In this document: positions 1-6,442 of the stretch, in pieces | How the letters are laid out: every line of letters starts with the position of its first letter | How positions within the stretch are numbered: position 1 is the first letter of the stretch | Assembly (NCBI GenBank): GCA_025359585.1 | Contig: JANYFX010000129.1 | Location: 1-6,442, forward strand | Origin: Rhizobacter sp. | GTDB lineage: Bacteria > Pseudomonadota > Gammaproteobacteria > Burkholderiales > Burkholderiaceae_C | Length of the DNA stretch: 6,442 nt | Direction: 5' to 3' | Translations under genes and position numbers: made by a program | Notes under the pieces: generated by a model | Told to the model about the DNA's origin: nothing | What the model saw: only the letters and a program-made list of their open reading frames with translations | Databases searched by the model: none

Positions 1-2185
1 GCGCGACGGTGGCATCGGTGATGAGCGTGTCGGCGCCTTTCACGCAGACGGCGGTGAACAAATCGCCGCCGACTTTCAATGGCACCTTGAACTTGGCGGC
101 CACGCCTTCGGCACCCTCGCCCAGGCCGAAGCGGCCGGTGAGTGAATCGGTCTTGGCATCGCGCAAACAAAACACGATGCGCCGGAAACCGAGCGCGCGG
201 AACATGGTCTCCAGAATCATGCGCAACACGTCGTTGAGCTTGAAGTCTTCGACCATCGTGTTGGTGATGTCCTGGATGCCGGCGGCCAGCACCTCGGACG
301 CATTTTCGAGCGGCGTGGGATCGCGCTGCTGGACCACCGTGCGGGTGGCCTGCAAGGTGTGCGGCGTGAGCGAATCGGGCAGTGGCTCGCGAACAGTGGC
401 CACTTCGCTCTGCGTGGCCGGGGTGACGAACAAGCGCCGCGCCGCCGACTGCGGCCCGACCTGCAGGTTCATCGCCTGCGCCATTTCGGCGAGCCGCTTC
501 TGGGCGACTTCGGTGGCGGCTTCGATGCGGGCCGCCGGAACACCCAGCGTGCGCGCAAAACGTTTGGCCACGTCGGCGATCTTTGCCTTCGCTTGGTCAG
601 GCTCCGAGCGCAAGACCGTGTCGGCGATCTGGTTGGCCGCGAAGGTCAGCCAGCGCAGGCGTTCGCCGGCGTCTTGCGGCTCGCGCGTGGGCGGCTCGCC
701 GCGCGGCTGGCGCATGCAGCGCTGCAAGGTGTCGGGCAGGCCCCAGGACTTGGCCACACCGAGGCCGAGCGCTTCGAAGCTCAGGCCGAGCACGCTCAGC
801 GAGGCAGCGTCTTCGCTTGTCGCCGCACCGCTTCTCGCCGGCCCGGCACCGGCGACGATGCCTCGCACCTGGCGCGCTTCTTCGGCGAAGTAGTACTCGG
901 TCAGCAAGCGCCCGAGGTTCTGGAACATCGCGCCGATGAAGGCCTCTTCGCTGTCGCGCGCCAAGCCACCGAGCTCGCTCGCGAGCATGCCGGCCATCAG
1001 CGCGCGCAGGAACTCTTCTTTCAGCTGGTTGGCGTGCGCCTTGTCGTGCATGTGCTCGACCAGGACCAGGCTGGTCGCCAGGTTGCGGATGCCGGCAAAG
1101 CCGATCAGCGCCACCGCGCGCGAGACCGTGCTGACGCTGCCACCCGCGCTCGAGAAATGCGCGGTGTTGACGAGCCTCAGCAGCTTGTTCGTCAGTGCCA
1201 CGTCTTTCAGGATCTCGCCGGCCAGGTTGCCGATGCTCTGGTTCTCGGAGTTGGCGACACGCTGGATGCGTGCGACCGAGTCCGACAGTGCCGGGAAGTC
1301 GCTCTTGTGGCGCATGCGGCGCAGCAGAAAGTCGAGCGTGGCGTTGCTGTTGCCACCGGCGGCGTCGGCATCGTCGGCGCTCGGCGCCGGGGCCAGCCAG
1401 CCCTGCAGCGCATCGCGGAACGCGGCCGCGCTCGGCCAGCGCCGCACCGGGTCGCGCTCGATCGCGCGGCGCAGCAGCAGGCGCAGCGCGTCGTTCACTT
1501 CCGACGACAGACCCTCGGGCAGTTTCAGATCGGTGCTGGCCACGAAGTGCATCGCGCGGTAGGGGTCGCGCTCGGCGATCAGCCGCGCACCGCTGAGCAT
1601 TTCGACCAGCACCACGCCGGCCGAGAACACGTCCATCGTCTCGGTCGGCAGGCCGCCCTGGGTCGCTTCGGGCGACATGTAGCCCGGCGTGCCGACGATC
1701 TGGTCGAGGTTGCCGGGGTCGTGCAGACGCGCGGCGATGCCGAAGTCCATCACCCGGGCTCGGCCGTTGCCGTCGACGAGGATGTTCGACGGCTTGAGGT
1801 CGCGGTGCACCACGCCGGCCGCGTGCGCGGCGTGCAGCGCGTCGAGTACGCCCAGCATCATCGCGACCGCTTCGGTGGCGGGCAAGGCGCCGCGGGCCTT
1901 GAGGTGCTGCGCCAGCGTCGGCCCCGGCACGTACTCGAACACGAGGTAAGGCTGGTGCTCGTGCAGGTCGGCTTCGAACACGGGCACGATGTTCGAGTGC
2001 GTGAGCCGGCTCACGCTGCGCGCTTCCTGCAGCCATTGGTTCACGGCGGCCGGGTCGGCGGCCGCGTCGGCACGCATCAGCTTGACCGCCACTTCGCGTT
2101 CGAGGCGCGCGTCGAAGCCCAGCCACACGGTGGCTTGTGCGCCCTCGCCGAGCACACGCTGGAGTTCGAAGCGGCCGAGTTTCAT
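1..2185 (-). CDS. Ser/Thr protein kinase-HDOD-GAF-like signalling protein, C-terminus cut by window edge
   Basis: The frame is open for 728 codons from the ATG at 2185 to the left edge; I translated it by hand and found no stop. Residues 1-265 are a Hanks-type Ser/Thr kinase predicted to phosphorylate protein Ser/Thr with ATP. It shows a glycine-rich loop G13-E-G15 (third glycine is Ala18), VAVK with Lys35, alpha-C Glu54, catalytic loop HRDLKPSN 127-134 (Asp129, Lys131, Asn134), DFG 147-149, GTPGYMSPE 165-173 and alpha-F Asp185. An Ala/Asp/Gly/Asn-rich linker (266-282) leads to an HDOD domain, about 283-520, with typical stretches KLLRLVNTAHF (334-344), AVALIGFAGIRN (357-368) and FQNLGRLL (421-428). 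A Pro/Ala/Glu-rich stretch follows. From about 630 the sequence looks like the start of a GAF domain (LRMILETMFRALGF, 654-667), probably a ligand sensor. No signal peptide or membrane segment is visible, so it should be cytosolic. The start overlaps the stop of the upstream pseudokinase gene. Kinase and HDOD calls are strong; GAF is moderate; substrate is unknown. Confidence 0.9.
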   Translation of the reverse strand, partial: MKLGRFELQRVLGEGAQATVWLGFDARLEREVAVKLMRADAAADPAAVNQWLQEARSVSRLTHSNIVPVFEADLHEHQPYLVFEYVPGPTLAQHLKARGALPATEAVAMMLGVLDALHAAHAAGVVHRDLKPSNILVDGNGRARVMDFGIAARLHDPGNLDQIVGTPGYMSPEATQGGLPTETMDVFSAGVVLVEMLSGARLIAERDPYRAMHFVASTDLKLPEGLSSEVNDALRLLLRRAIERDPVRRWPSAAAFRDALQGWLAPAPSADDADAAGGNSNATLDFLLRRMRHKSDFPALSDSVARIQRVANSENQSIGNLAGEILKDVALTNKLLRLVNTAHFSSAGGSVSTVSRAVALIGFAGIRNLATSLVLVEHMHDKAHANQLKEEFLRALMAGMLASELGGLARDSEEAFIGAMFQNLGRLLTEYYFAEEARQVRGIVAGAGPARSGAATSEDAASLSVLGLSFEALGLGVAKSWGLPDTLQRCMRQPRGEPPTREPQDAGERLRWLTFAANQIADTVLRSEPDQAKAKIADVAKRFARTLGVPAARIEAATEVAQKRLAEMAQAMNLQVGPQSAARRLFVTPATQSEVATVREPLPDSLTPHTLQATRTVVQQRDPTPLENASEVLAAGIQDITNTMVEDFKLNDVLRMILETMFRALGFRRIVFCLRDAKTDSLTGRFGLGEGAEGVAAKFKVPLKVGGDLFTAVCVKGADTLITDATVA
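2182..2185 (-). promoter_or_regulatory. ATGA start-stop overlap coupling the pseudokinase and kinase genes
   Basis: On the minus strand the four bases ATGA contain the kinase start codon (2185-2183) and the pseudokinase stop codon TGA (2184-2182). The bases before the start (CCTGCGCCTCACTCACG) have no strong Shine-Dalgarno, so the kinase is probably translated by ribosomes that have just finished the pseudokinase. The overlap is seen directly. Termination-reinitiation coupling is the usual reading of such a junction and is inferred here. It implies one transcript and a coordinated protein ratio. Confidence 0.7.
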
Positions 2186-4062
2186 CGTGAGTGAGGCGCA
2201 GGTTCGGTGGCGGGCTGGGCCGCGGCGGGATCGGGGTTCACGGCGGGTGTGGCCAGCCCGTCGGTCAGCGTGTCGCCGCGCTTCGGCGGTGGCAAAGGTG
2301 TGCCCTTGCGGACCGATTCACGCGCGGCCTGAAGGGCATCGGCCACGTCGCGGGCGTTGATGCCGAGTGCGCGCGCATAACGCTGCGCGACCTGGCCGAT
2401 GGCGGCCACCGCGCGCGGCCCGGTCAACGCGCTGATCGCGTCGACGGCGTCGTTCGCGGCGCTGGCGGTCAGGCGCAGCACATCGGCGTCGGTGTCGGGT
2501 TTGCGCACCGGCGCTTCGGGGGGCAGGCGGCGCACGATGTGCATCACGTCGTCGCCCAGGCCCCACTGGCGGGCCACGACCGTGCCGAGCGATTCGATGT
2601 CGACCCCGAGCACCGCGAAGGCCGCCACTTCCTGGCTCAGGCCGGGTTGTTCGGGTGTGCCGGCGGCGCGGTCGGCGGGGCTCGGCGTCATCAGTTGCTG
2701 GATCTGTTCGGCTTCGTCGGCGAAGTGGTAACGCAGCATCAGGCGGCCGAGGTTCTGCAATGCGGTGATCAGGAACACGACCTGCGCGTCGTAACCCGCC
2801 GGGCGCAGTGCCTGCGCCGTGTGGCCGGCCAGGCGCACACGGTCCAGCGTGGTCTGCAAGGCGGCGGCATGCGGTTCGGAAAGCGGCCCGGGCCAGGCGC
2901 GCAAGGTGTTGGCGGCGAGCCGCACGCCGTTCACACCGATCAGCGAAATGATTCGGCGCAGCGTGAGCACCGGGCCGTTGCCCTGGATCTGCGTGCCCTG
3001 CACCTGCGCCGAGTTGAGCGTGCGCAGCAGCTCGAAGCTGAGCGCCATGTCTTCGAGCACCTGGTCGGCGATCTCGTCGGTGCGCTGGCTTTCCAGGCTG
3101 GTGACACGTGCCACACGCGCCGCCAGGCCGGGCAAGGCCGGCAGGTGGCCGACCGTGTTCAGGCGGTCGAGCAAGAGCACGAGCGGGCCGCCGCCGTCGT
3201 CGGCCTGCGCTTCGAGCCAGCCGCTCAAGGCACCGAGCAAGGTGCGCGCGCTTTGGTAGCGCAAACGCTCCTGGCCGGCCGTGCAGCGGTTGGCGATGGC
3301 GCGCAAGGCTTCGGGGATCGGCAGCGGCGTGGTCCACGGCAGCCGCACGAGTTCACGGCCGATGGGGGTCAAACGCTGGATGACGAGCGCGGTGTCGGGC
3401 TGATCGAGCACCGGCTGGCCGGTCAGCAGGTGGTGCAGCATCACGCCGCAGGCCAGCAGGTCGCGGCTGGCGGCGGCACGGCGCTCGCGCAGCAGGCTGG
3501 GGTCCATCGCCATGCCACGATCGTTGTTGCGGGCGCGGGGCACGTCGAACGGTGTCTCGGCGACTTCGCAGGCCGCCGCGAGCGCCATCAGGCACACGCC
3601 GCCACGGTCGTTGATGAGCACGCTGTGCAATTGCGGGTTGAGATGGGCCACGCCGGCTTCGTGGGCGAAGGCCAGGCCTTGCAGCAGGTCACGCACCCAG
3701 GCCACCACCTCGGCCGGCTGCGGGCCCGGGTGCGCGGCGAACCATTCGCCGAGCGTGACCCCGTGGCTGCGGTCCACCGCGATGAAGGGCCAGTGGTCCT
3801 GCACGCCGACCTCGGCGACGGGCGCGAGGTTGGGGTGATCGAGCCGCGCGGCCAGGCGGGCGTCGCGCAGCCAGAGTTCGAGCGCATACGTGTCGGCCGG
3901 CTGCACCCGCGGCAGGGTCAGCATCACTTCGCGATCGGCCCGCGGGTCGAACGCGAGCCACACCATCGTGGCCGCGCTCTTGGCCAGCAAGCGGCGCAGC
4001 TCGAAGCGACCGAACGCCCGAATGGGGTTCGCTGAAGGGGCGGGCAAGGCGTTGGCGACCAT
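2182..4062 (-). CDS. Pseudokinase-HDOD protein, paralogue of the adjacent kinase
   Basis: The protein has 626 residues from the ATG at 4062. Residues about 18-285 align with the neighbouring kinase (GRFEL at the start, ALSGWL at the end), but the catalytic sites are altered. The glycine loop reads AKSAATMV (27-34), the beta-3 lysine is Thr49, alpha-C Glu is Asp67, HRDLKPSN becomes HLNPQLHS (140-147, with Asn142, Gln144, Ser147), and DFG becomes ALA (160-162). The structural alpha-F Asp201 remains. It is therefore expected to be catalytically dead and to act as a scaffold or allosteric partner. Residues about 292-510 form an HDOD domain with FELLRTLNSAQVQG (343-356), IISLIGVNGVRLAANTL (371-387) and LQNLGRLMLRYHF (435-447). 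HDOD proteins are generally signalling or regulatory adaptors related to HD hydrolases but lacking the metal site. The last 40 residues are Pro/Ala-rich and probably disordered. No membrane segment is seen and there is no GAF domain. The stop overlaps the next gene's start. The pseudokinase call rests on alignment by eye to the paralogue. Confidence 0.88.
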   Translation of the reverse strand: MVANALPAPSANPIRAFGRFELRRLLAKSAATMVWLAFDPRADREVMLTLPRVQPADTYALELWLRDARLAARLDHPNLAPVAEVGVQDHWPFIAVDRSHGVTLGEWFAAHPGPQPAEVVAWVRDLLQGLAFAHEAGVAHLNPQLHSVLINDRGGVCLMALAAACEVAETPFDVPRARNNDRGMAMDPSLLRERRAAASRDLLACGVMLHHLLTGQPVLDQPDTALVIQRLTPIGRELVRLPWTTPLPIPEALRAIANRCTAGQERLRYQSARTLLGALSGWLEAQADDGGGPLVLLLDRLNTVGHLPALPGLAARVARVTSLESQRTDEIADQVLEDMALSFELLRTLNSAQVQGTQIQGNGPVLTLRRIISLIGVNGVRLAANTLRAWPGPLSEPHAAALQTTLDRVRLAGHTAQALRPAGYDAQVVFLITALQNLGRLMLRYHFADEAEQIQQLMTPSPADRAAGTPEQPGLSQEVAAFAVLGVDIESLGTVVARQWGLGDDVMHIVRRLPPEAPVRKPDTDADVLRLTASAANDAVDAISALTGPRAVAAIGQVAQRYARALGINARDVADALQAARESVRKGTPLPPPKRGDTLTDGLATPAVNPDPAAAQPATEPAPHSR

Positions 4063-4175
4063 CGTGTGAAGAATGTGATGGCACGATTGGACCGCAGCCC
4101 CTGGCCGGCGATGCGGCAATCAGCCGGGGCAAGACCGGCCAATTGGGGGCTTGGCCGGGCGCAGCGGTTTGCGCT
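4063..4175 (-). promoter_or_regulatory. Intergenic leader of the kinase pair; start choice for the pseudokinase gene
   Basis: This 113-bp gap is the only non-coding stretch in the window and must hold any promoter private to the two kinase genes. I find no convincing sigma-70 -35/-10 pair. The pseudokinase frame can be extended upstream to a TTG at 4119, adding 19 residues. I prefer the ATG at 4062 because homology to the neighbour begins soon after it and the extra residues have no recognisable character. Neither start has a clear Shine-Dalgarno sequence: the bases just before the ATG are pyrimidine-rich (TTCTTCACACG). If the TTG were used, the leader would shrink to 56 bp and the larger hairpin would lie very close to the start codon. 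Confidence 0.4.
4135..4158 (-). terminator. GC-rich hairpin after the helicase gene, possible weak terminator
   Basis: A perfect 8-bp inverted repeat, CCGGCCAA (4135-4142) and TTGGCCGG (4151-4158), is separated by 8 bases and begins 17 bases after the helicase stop in the direction of transcription. The bases that follow on the transcript are TCTTGCCCC, so there is no proper U-tract. It may be a weak or Rho-assisted terminator, an mRNA-stabilising stem, or an operator. The inner CCAATTGG (4139-4146) is itself palindromic and competes with the larger stem. A second, bulged GC-rich hairpin could form from 4130 to 4097. The position supports a role at the end of the helicase transcript; the function is inferred. 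Confidence 0.35.
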
Positions 4176-6442
4176 TCAGTCGATCTCGACGACCGCTCCG
4201 GCGCCGGTCACGAAGGCACAGCGCACGGCCGCGCCGGGTTGCGCTGCCTGCACCGCGCAGCGGTAGCGGAGCAACTGATCGTGATAGGCGGCGAGCGCCT
4301 GGGGCGTGTGCTGGAGTTTGTAGTCGAGCACCCACCAGACCAGTCCCTCGGCTTCGTCCAGCAACACGAGCCGGTCGATGCGCAGGGCCTCGCCGTCGGC
4401 GCTCACCGGCACTTCGTTGCCGGCCCAGCGCAGGGCGGGTCCGCTGAAAAAACGTGCGCACTCCGGGCTGTGCAGGATGAGGCCGGCGAGCCGCCCGACC
4501 TCGGCAGCGTCGCTGCCGAACTCGAGCGCCGCCGCCTGGGCCAGCGTGCCGAGATCGATGCTCGCGGGCGCTGGCTGCGGCGTGGCCCATTCGAGCGTGC
4601 GGTGCACCGCCTGGCCCAGCCGCGTGGCGCCCGTGTCGGCCGGGACGGCGCGGGTCGAAGCGTCATCCTGCGCAGGCAGCGTCTGCGCTTCGGCGCTTTG
4701 CCAACGGGGTGGGACGCGCAAGCTCGCCGCAGGTGGAACCGGCGCTGGCGAAGACCCGCTCGCATCCGACACTTCAGGCCAGCGCCGCGCAAGCGGTTCG
4801 ACACGCTGCCACCACGACGCACCCGGCGGCTGGTAACGCGGCTGGGTCGCGCTGAACACCAGCCGCTGCCTGGCACGCGACATCGCCACGTACAGCCCGT
4901 TGAGTTCTTCGCGCTGGCGCGCCGCGCGCTCGGCGCCGAGCAAGGACACCAGCGAAGGCGGGCACGCGGCTTCGGAGTAGACGAAGGCACAGGCCCTCGG
5001 CTGCGCGGCGTCGACCGGCCAGTCGACGAGCAGCGTGGCGGTCTCGGCGCTCTTCGGTTCGGGGTCGGCGTCCATCACGAACACGACCTTCGCTTCCAGG
5101 CCTTTGGCACCGTGCACGGTGAGCAGCTGAACCGCGTCGGTTTGTGTCGGCGCCGCCACCTTGATGGCACGCCGCTTGAGCGCACGCACGAAGTTGAAGG
5201 GTGTGGCATAGCGCCCGCCATCGAGCAGCAGCGCCTGGCCGAGCACGGCAGAGATTGCCTCCAGCGCCGCCATGCGCTGCTCGGCCGGAACGGTCGCGAG
5301 CACACGTTCGCGCAGCTCGCCTTCGCTGACGATGCGGTCGAGCAGGTCGTGCGGCGGCAATGTTCGTGCATCGACCGACCAGCGCTGCAACAAGGTGCGC
5401 GCGCGCAGCAGCGCCGGCGACGCCGACTCGATCTCGAACAACGCGCGCCACCAGTCGCCCGCGACCGCCTGCTGCGCGAGGGCGACGAGGTCTTCGTCGC
5501 TCGCGCCGAACAGCGGACTGCGCAAGGCCTGCGCGAGCGAGAGCTTGTGTTGCGGCGACACCAGGCAGTCGAGCAAGGCGACCAGATCGCGCGCTTCGAT
5601 GGCAGCCATCAACTCGAAGTCTTCGGCCGCCGCGTAACGCACGTGCACTGCACGCAGCGCATCGGCCACGAGCCGGAGCGACTGGCGCTTGCGGCTCAGC
5701 ACGAAGATGTCGGCCGGCCGCATCTGCTGCGTGGCAACGAGCGTGTGCACCGCTTTCGCCACCAACGCGGCCTCTCTTTCGCGCAGCACTTCTTCGGGCG
5801 CGTGGCGCGGCGTGGTGAGCGTGTCGCGCCACTCGGTCGCGGCATCGGCCCTGGCGGCGCGCGGCGGGCGCAGCACGCGGGGCAACACGAACACGGCCGC
5901 GCCGGGTGTGGCCGGCAGCTCGGTCGTGTGGGCCCGAAAGCCGCTGAACTCGTCGGCCTGCGTGGCGGTTTCGAACACCGTGTTCAGCACCTGCAGCAGC
6001 TCGGGCGCGTTGCGCCGCGTGTGGTCACAGGCCAGCATGACACCGCCCAGCGCTTCGACGACGAAGGCGCGCGCCGCCTCGAAGACGCGCGGCTCGGCGC
6101 GCCGAAAGCGGTAGATGCTCTGCTTCGGATCGCCGACGATGAACACCCCCGGCGCACGCTGCCCGCTCGCACCACCACCGGCACCGGCGTAGCCCGCGAG
6201 CCACGCGTGCAGCGCATGCCACTGCAGCGGGCTGGTGTCCTGGAACTCGTCGATCAGCACGTGTCGGATGCGCGCGTCGAGCCGCTCCTGCACCCAGGCC
6301 GAGAGGGTGGCGTCGCGCAGCAGCGCGAGGCCGCAGGCTTCCAGGTCGGACATGTCGGCCAGGCCACGCGATCGTTTGTAGGCCGCGTACTCGGCCAGCA
6401 GCACGCGCACCAAACGCACCATGCGCCGGTGTTCTTCGTGCG
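4176..6442 (-). CDS. AddA/RecB-like UvrD-family helicase-nuclease, N-terminus cut by window edge
   Basis: The visible part has about 754 codons and is open through the right edge, so the true start is outside. It is a superfamily 1A helicase fused to a RecB-type nuclease, which would unwind and trim double-strand ends for RecA-dependent repair. Counting from Met at 6422 as residue 1, Walker B/motif II is LIDEFQDT (56-63), motif III is VGDPKQSIYRFR (96-107), a motif IV-like region is DHTRRNAPELL (133-143), motif V is LLTVHGAKGLE (433-443), and motif VI is YVAMSRARQRL (511-521). A Pro/Ala/Ser-rich linker (about 550-600) leads to the nuclease domain: GQAVHRTLE (603-611, His607), Asp683, LDYK (699-702, Asp700 and Lys702) and DQLLRY (715-720). 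These match the H...D...DxK...QxxxY signature. Walker A must lie upstream. In this architecture a second PD-(D/E)XK subunit (AddB-like) is usually encoded next door, probably to the right. AddA and RecB cannot be told apart firmly from this fragment, so I give no symbol. Confidence 0.9.
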   Translation of the reverse strand, partial: HEEHRRMVRLVRVLLAEYAAYKRSRGLADMSDLEACGLALLRDATLSAWVQERLDARIRHVLIDEFQDTSPLQWHALHAWLAGYAGAGGGASGQRAPGVFIVGDPKQSIYRFRRAEPRVFEAARAFVVEALGGVMLACDHTRRNAPELLQVLNTVFETATQADEFSGFRAHTTELPATPGAAVFVLPRVLRPPRAARADAATEWRDTLTTPRHAPEEVLREREAALVAKAVHTLVATQQMRPADIFVLSRKRQSLRLVADALRAVHVRYAAAEDFELMAAIEARDLVALLDCLVSPQHKLSLAQALRSPLFGASDEDLVALAQQAVAGDWWRALFEIESASPALLRARTLLQRWSVDARTLPPHDLLDRIVSEGELRERVLATVPAEQRMAALEAISAVLGQALLLDGGRYATPFNFVRALKRRAIKVAAPTQTDAVQLLTVHGAKGLEAKVVFVMDADPEPKSAETATLLVDWPVDAAQPRACAFVYSEAACPPSLVSLLGAERAARQREELNGLYVAMSRARQRLVFSATQPRYQPPGASWWQRVEPLARRWPEVSDASGSSPAPVPPAASLRVPPRWQSAEAQTLPAQDDASTRAVPADTGATRLGQAVHRTLEWATPQPAPASIDLGTLAQAAALEFGSDAAEVGRLAGLILHSPECARFFSGPALRWAGNEVPVSADGEALRIDRLVLLDEAEGLVWWVLDYKLQHTPQALAAYHDQLLRYRCAVQAAQPGAAVRCAFVTGAGAVVEID

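Noticed and set aside
9..893. A 294-codon plus-strand frame at the left edge
   Set aside because: Ser/Ala/Arg-rich composition without motifs, and it lies opposite the HDOD and GAF-like coding region.
597..2126. A 509-codon minus-strand frame inside the kinase-HDOD gene
   Set aside because: It is an Arg/Ala-rich out-of-frame shadow. The adjacent frame, starting at 2185, carries HRDLKPSN, DFG and the HDOD motifs and is open to the window edge.
359..4035. Two long plus-strand open frames (359-2194 and 2191-4035, over 600 codons each) antisense to the kinase genes
   Set aside because: They are rich in Arg, Gln, His and Ala with no recognisable motif, and mirror genes whose sense frames have clear domain signatures. 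Long antisense frames are expected in such GC-rich DNA.
4063..4119. TTG at 4119 as the start of the pseudokinase gene
   Set aside because: A rarer start codon without a clear ribosome site, adding 19 residues with no similarity to the paralogue; the ATG at 4062 sits closer to the start of homology.
1..6442. Defence island, mobile element, CRISPR array or RNA gene
   Set aside because: No repeats with spacers, transposase or integrase motifs, tRNA/rRNA-like segments or phage genes are seen; the AddA/RecB-like helicase is a housekeeping repair protein.

Overview
The window is about 6.4 kb of very GC-rich DNA in which every convincing gene lies on the minus strand. Protein style and codon use suggest a betaproteobacterium, most likely of the order Burkholderiales (Rubrivivax/Leptothrix/Methylibium-like). 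That placement is an inference from general resemblance, not from a search.

Read in the direction of transcription (right to left), there are three genes, two of them cut by the window edges. From the right edge to 4176 runs the C-terminal two thirds or so of an AddA/RecB-type UvrD-family helicase-nuclease used in double-strand break processing. Motifs II to VI and a complete RecB-like nuclease domain are visible. The N-terminus, including Walker A, is outside. A gap of about 113 bp follows, holding a GC-rich hairpin that may end the helicase transcript.

The next gene (4062 to 2182) encodes a cytosolic protein with an N-terminal Ser/Thr protein kinase fold and a C-terminal HDOD domain. Its kinase half has lost the catalytic residues at the sites examined, so it is a pseudokinase. 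It overlaps by four bases (ATGA) with a third gene (2185 to the left edge). The third gene is built the same way but has an intact kinase (VAVK, HRDLKPSN, DFG, SPE), followed by an HDOD domain and a GAF-like domain cut by the left edge. My translation of this frame has no stop from 2185 down to position 2.

The two kinase-HDOD genes look like diverged tandem paralogues that are translationally coupled, so they may be made together in a fixed ratio and act as an active kinase with a pseudokinase partner. This is the most interesting feature of the window. I see no RNA genes, mobile elements, CRISPR arrays, long repeats or defence cassette. Apart from the 113-bp gap, the whole window is coding.
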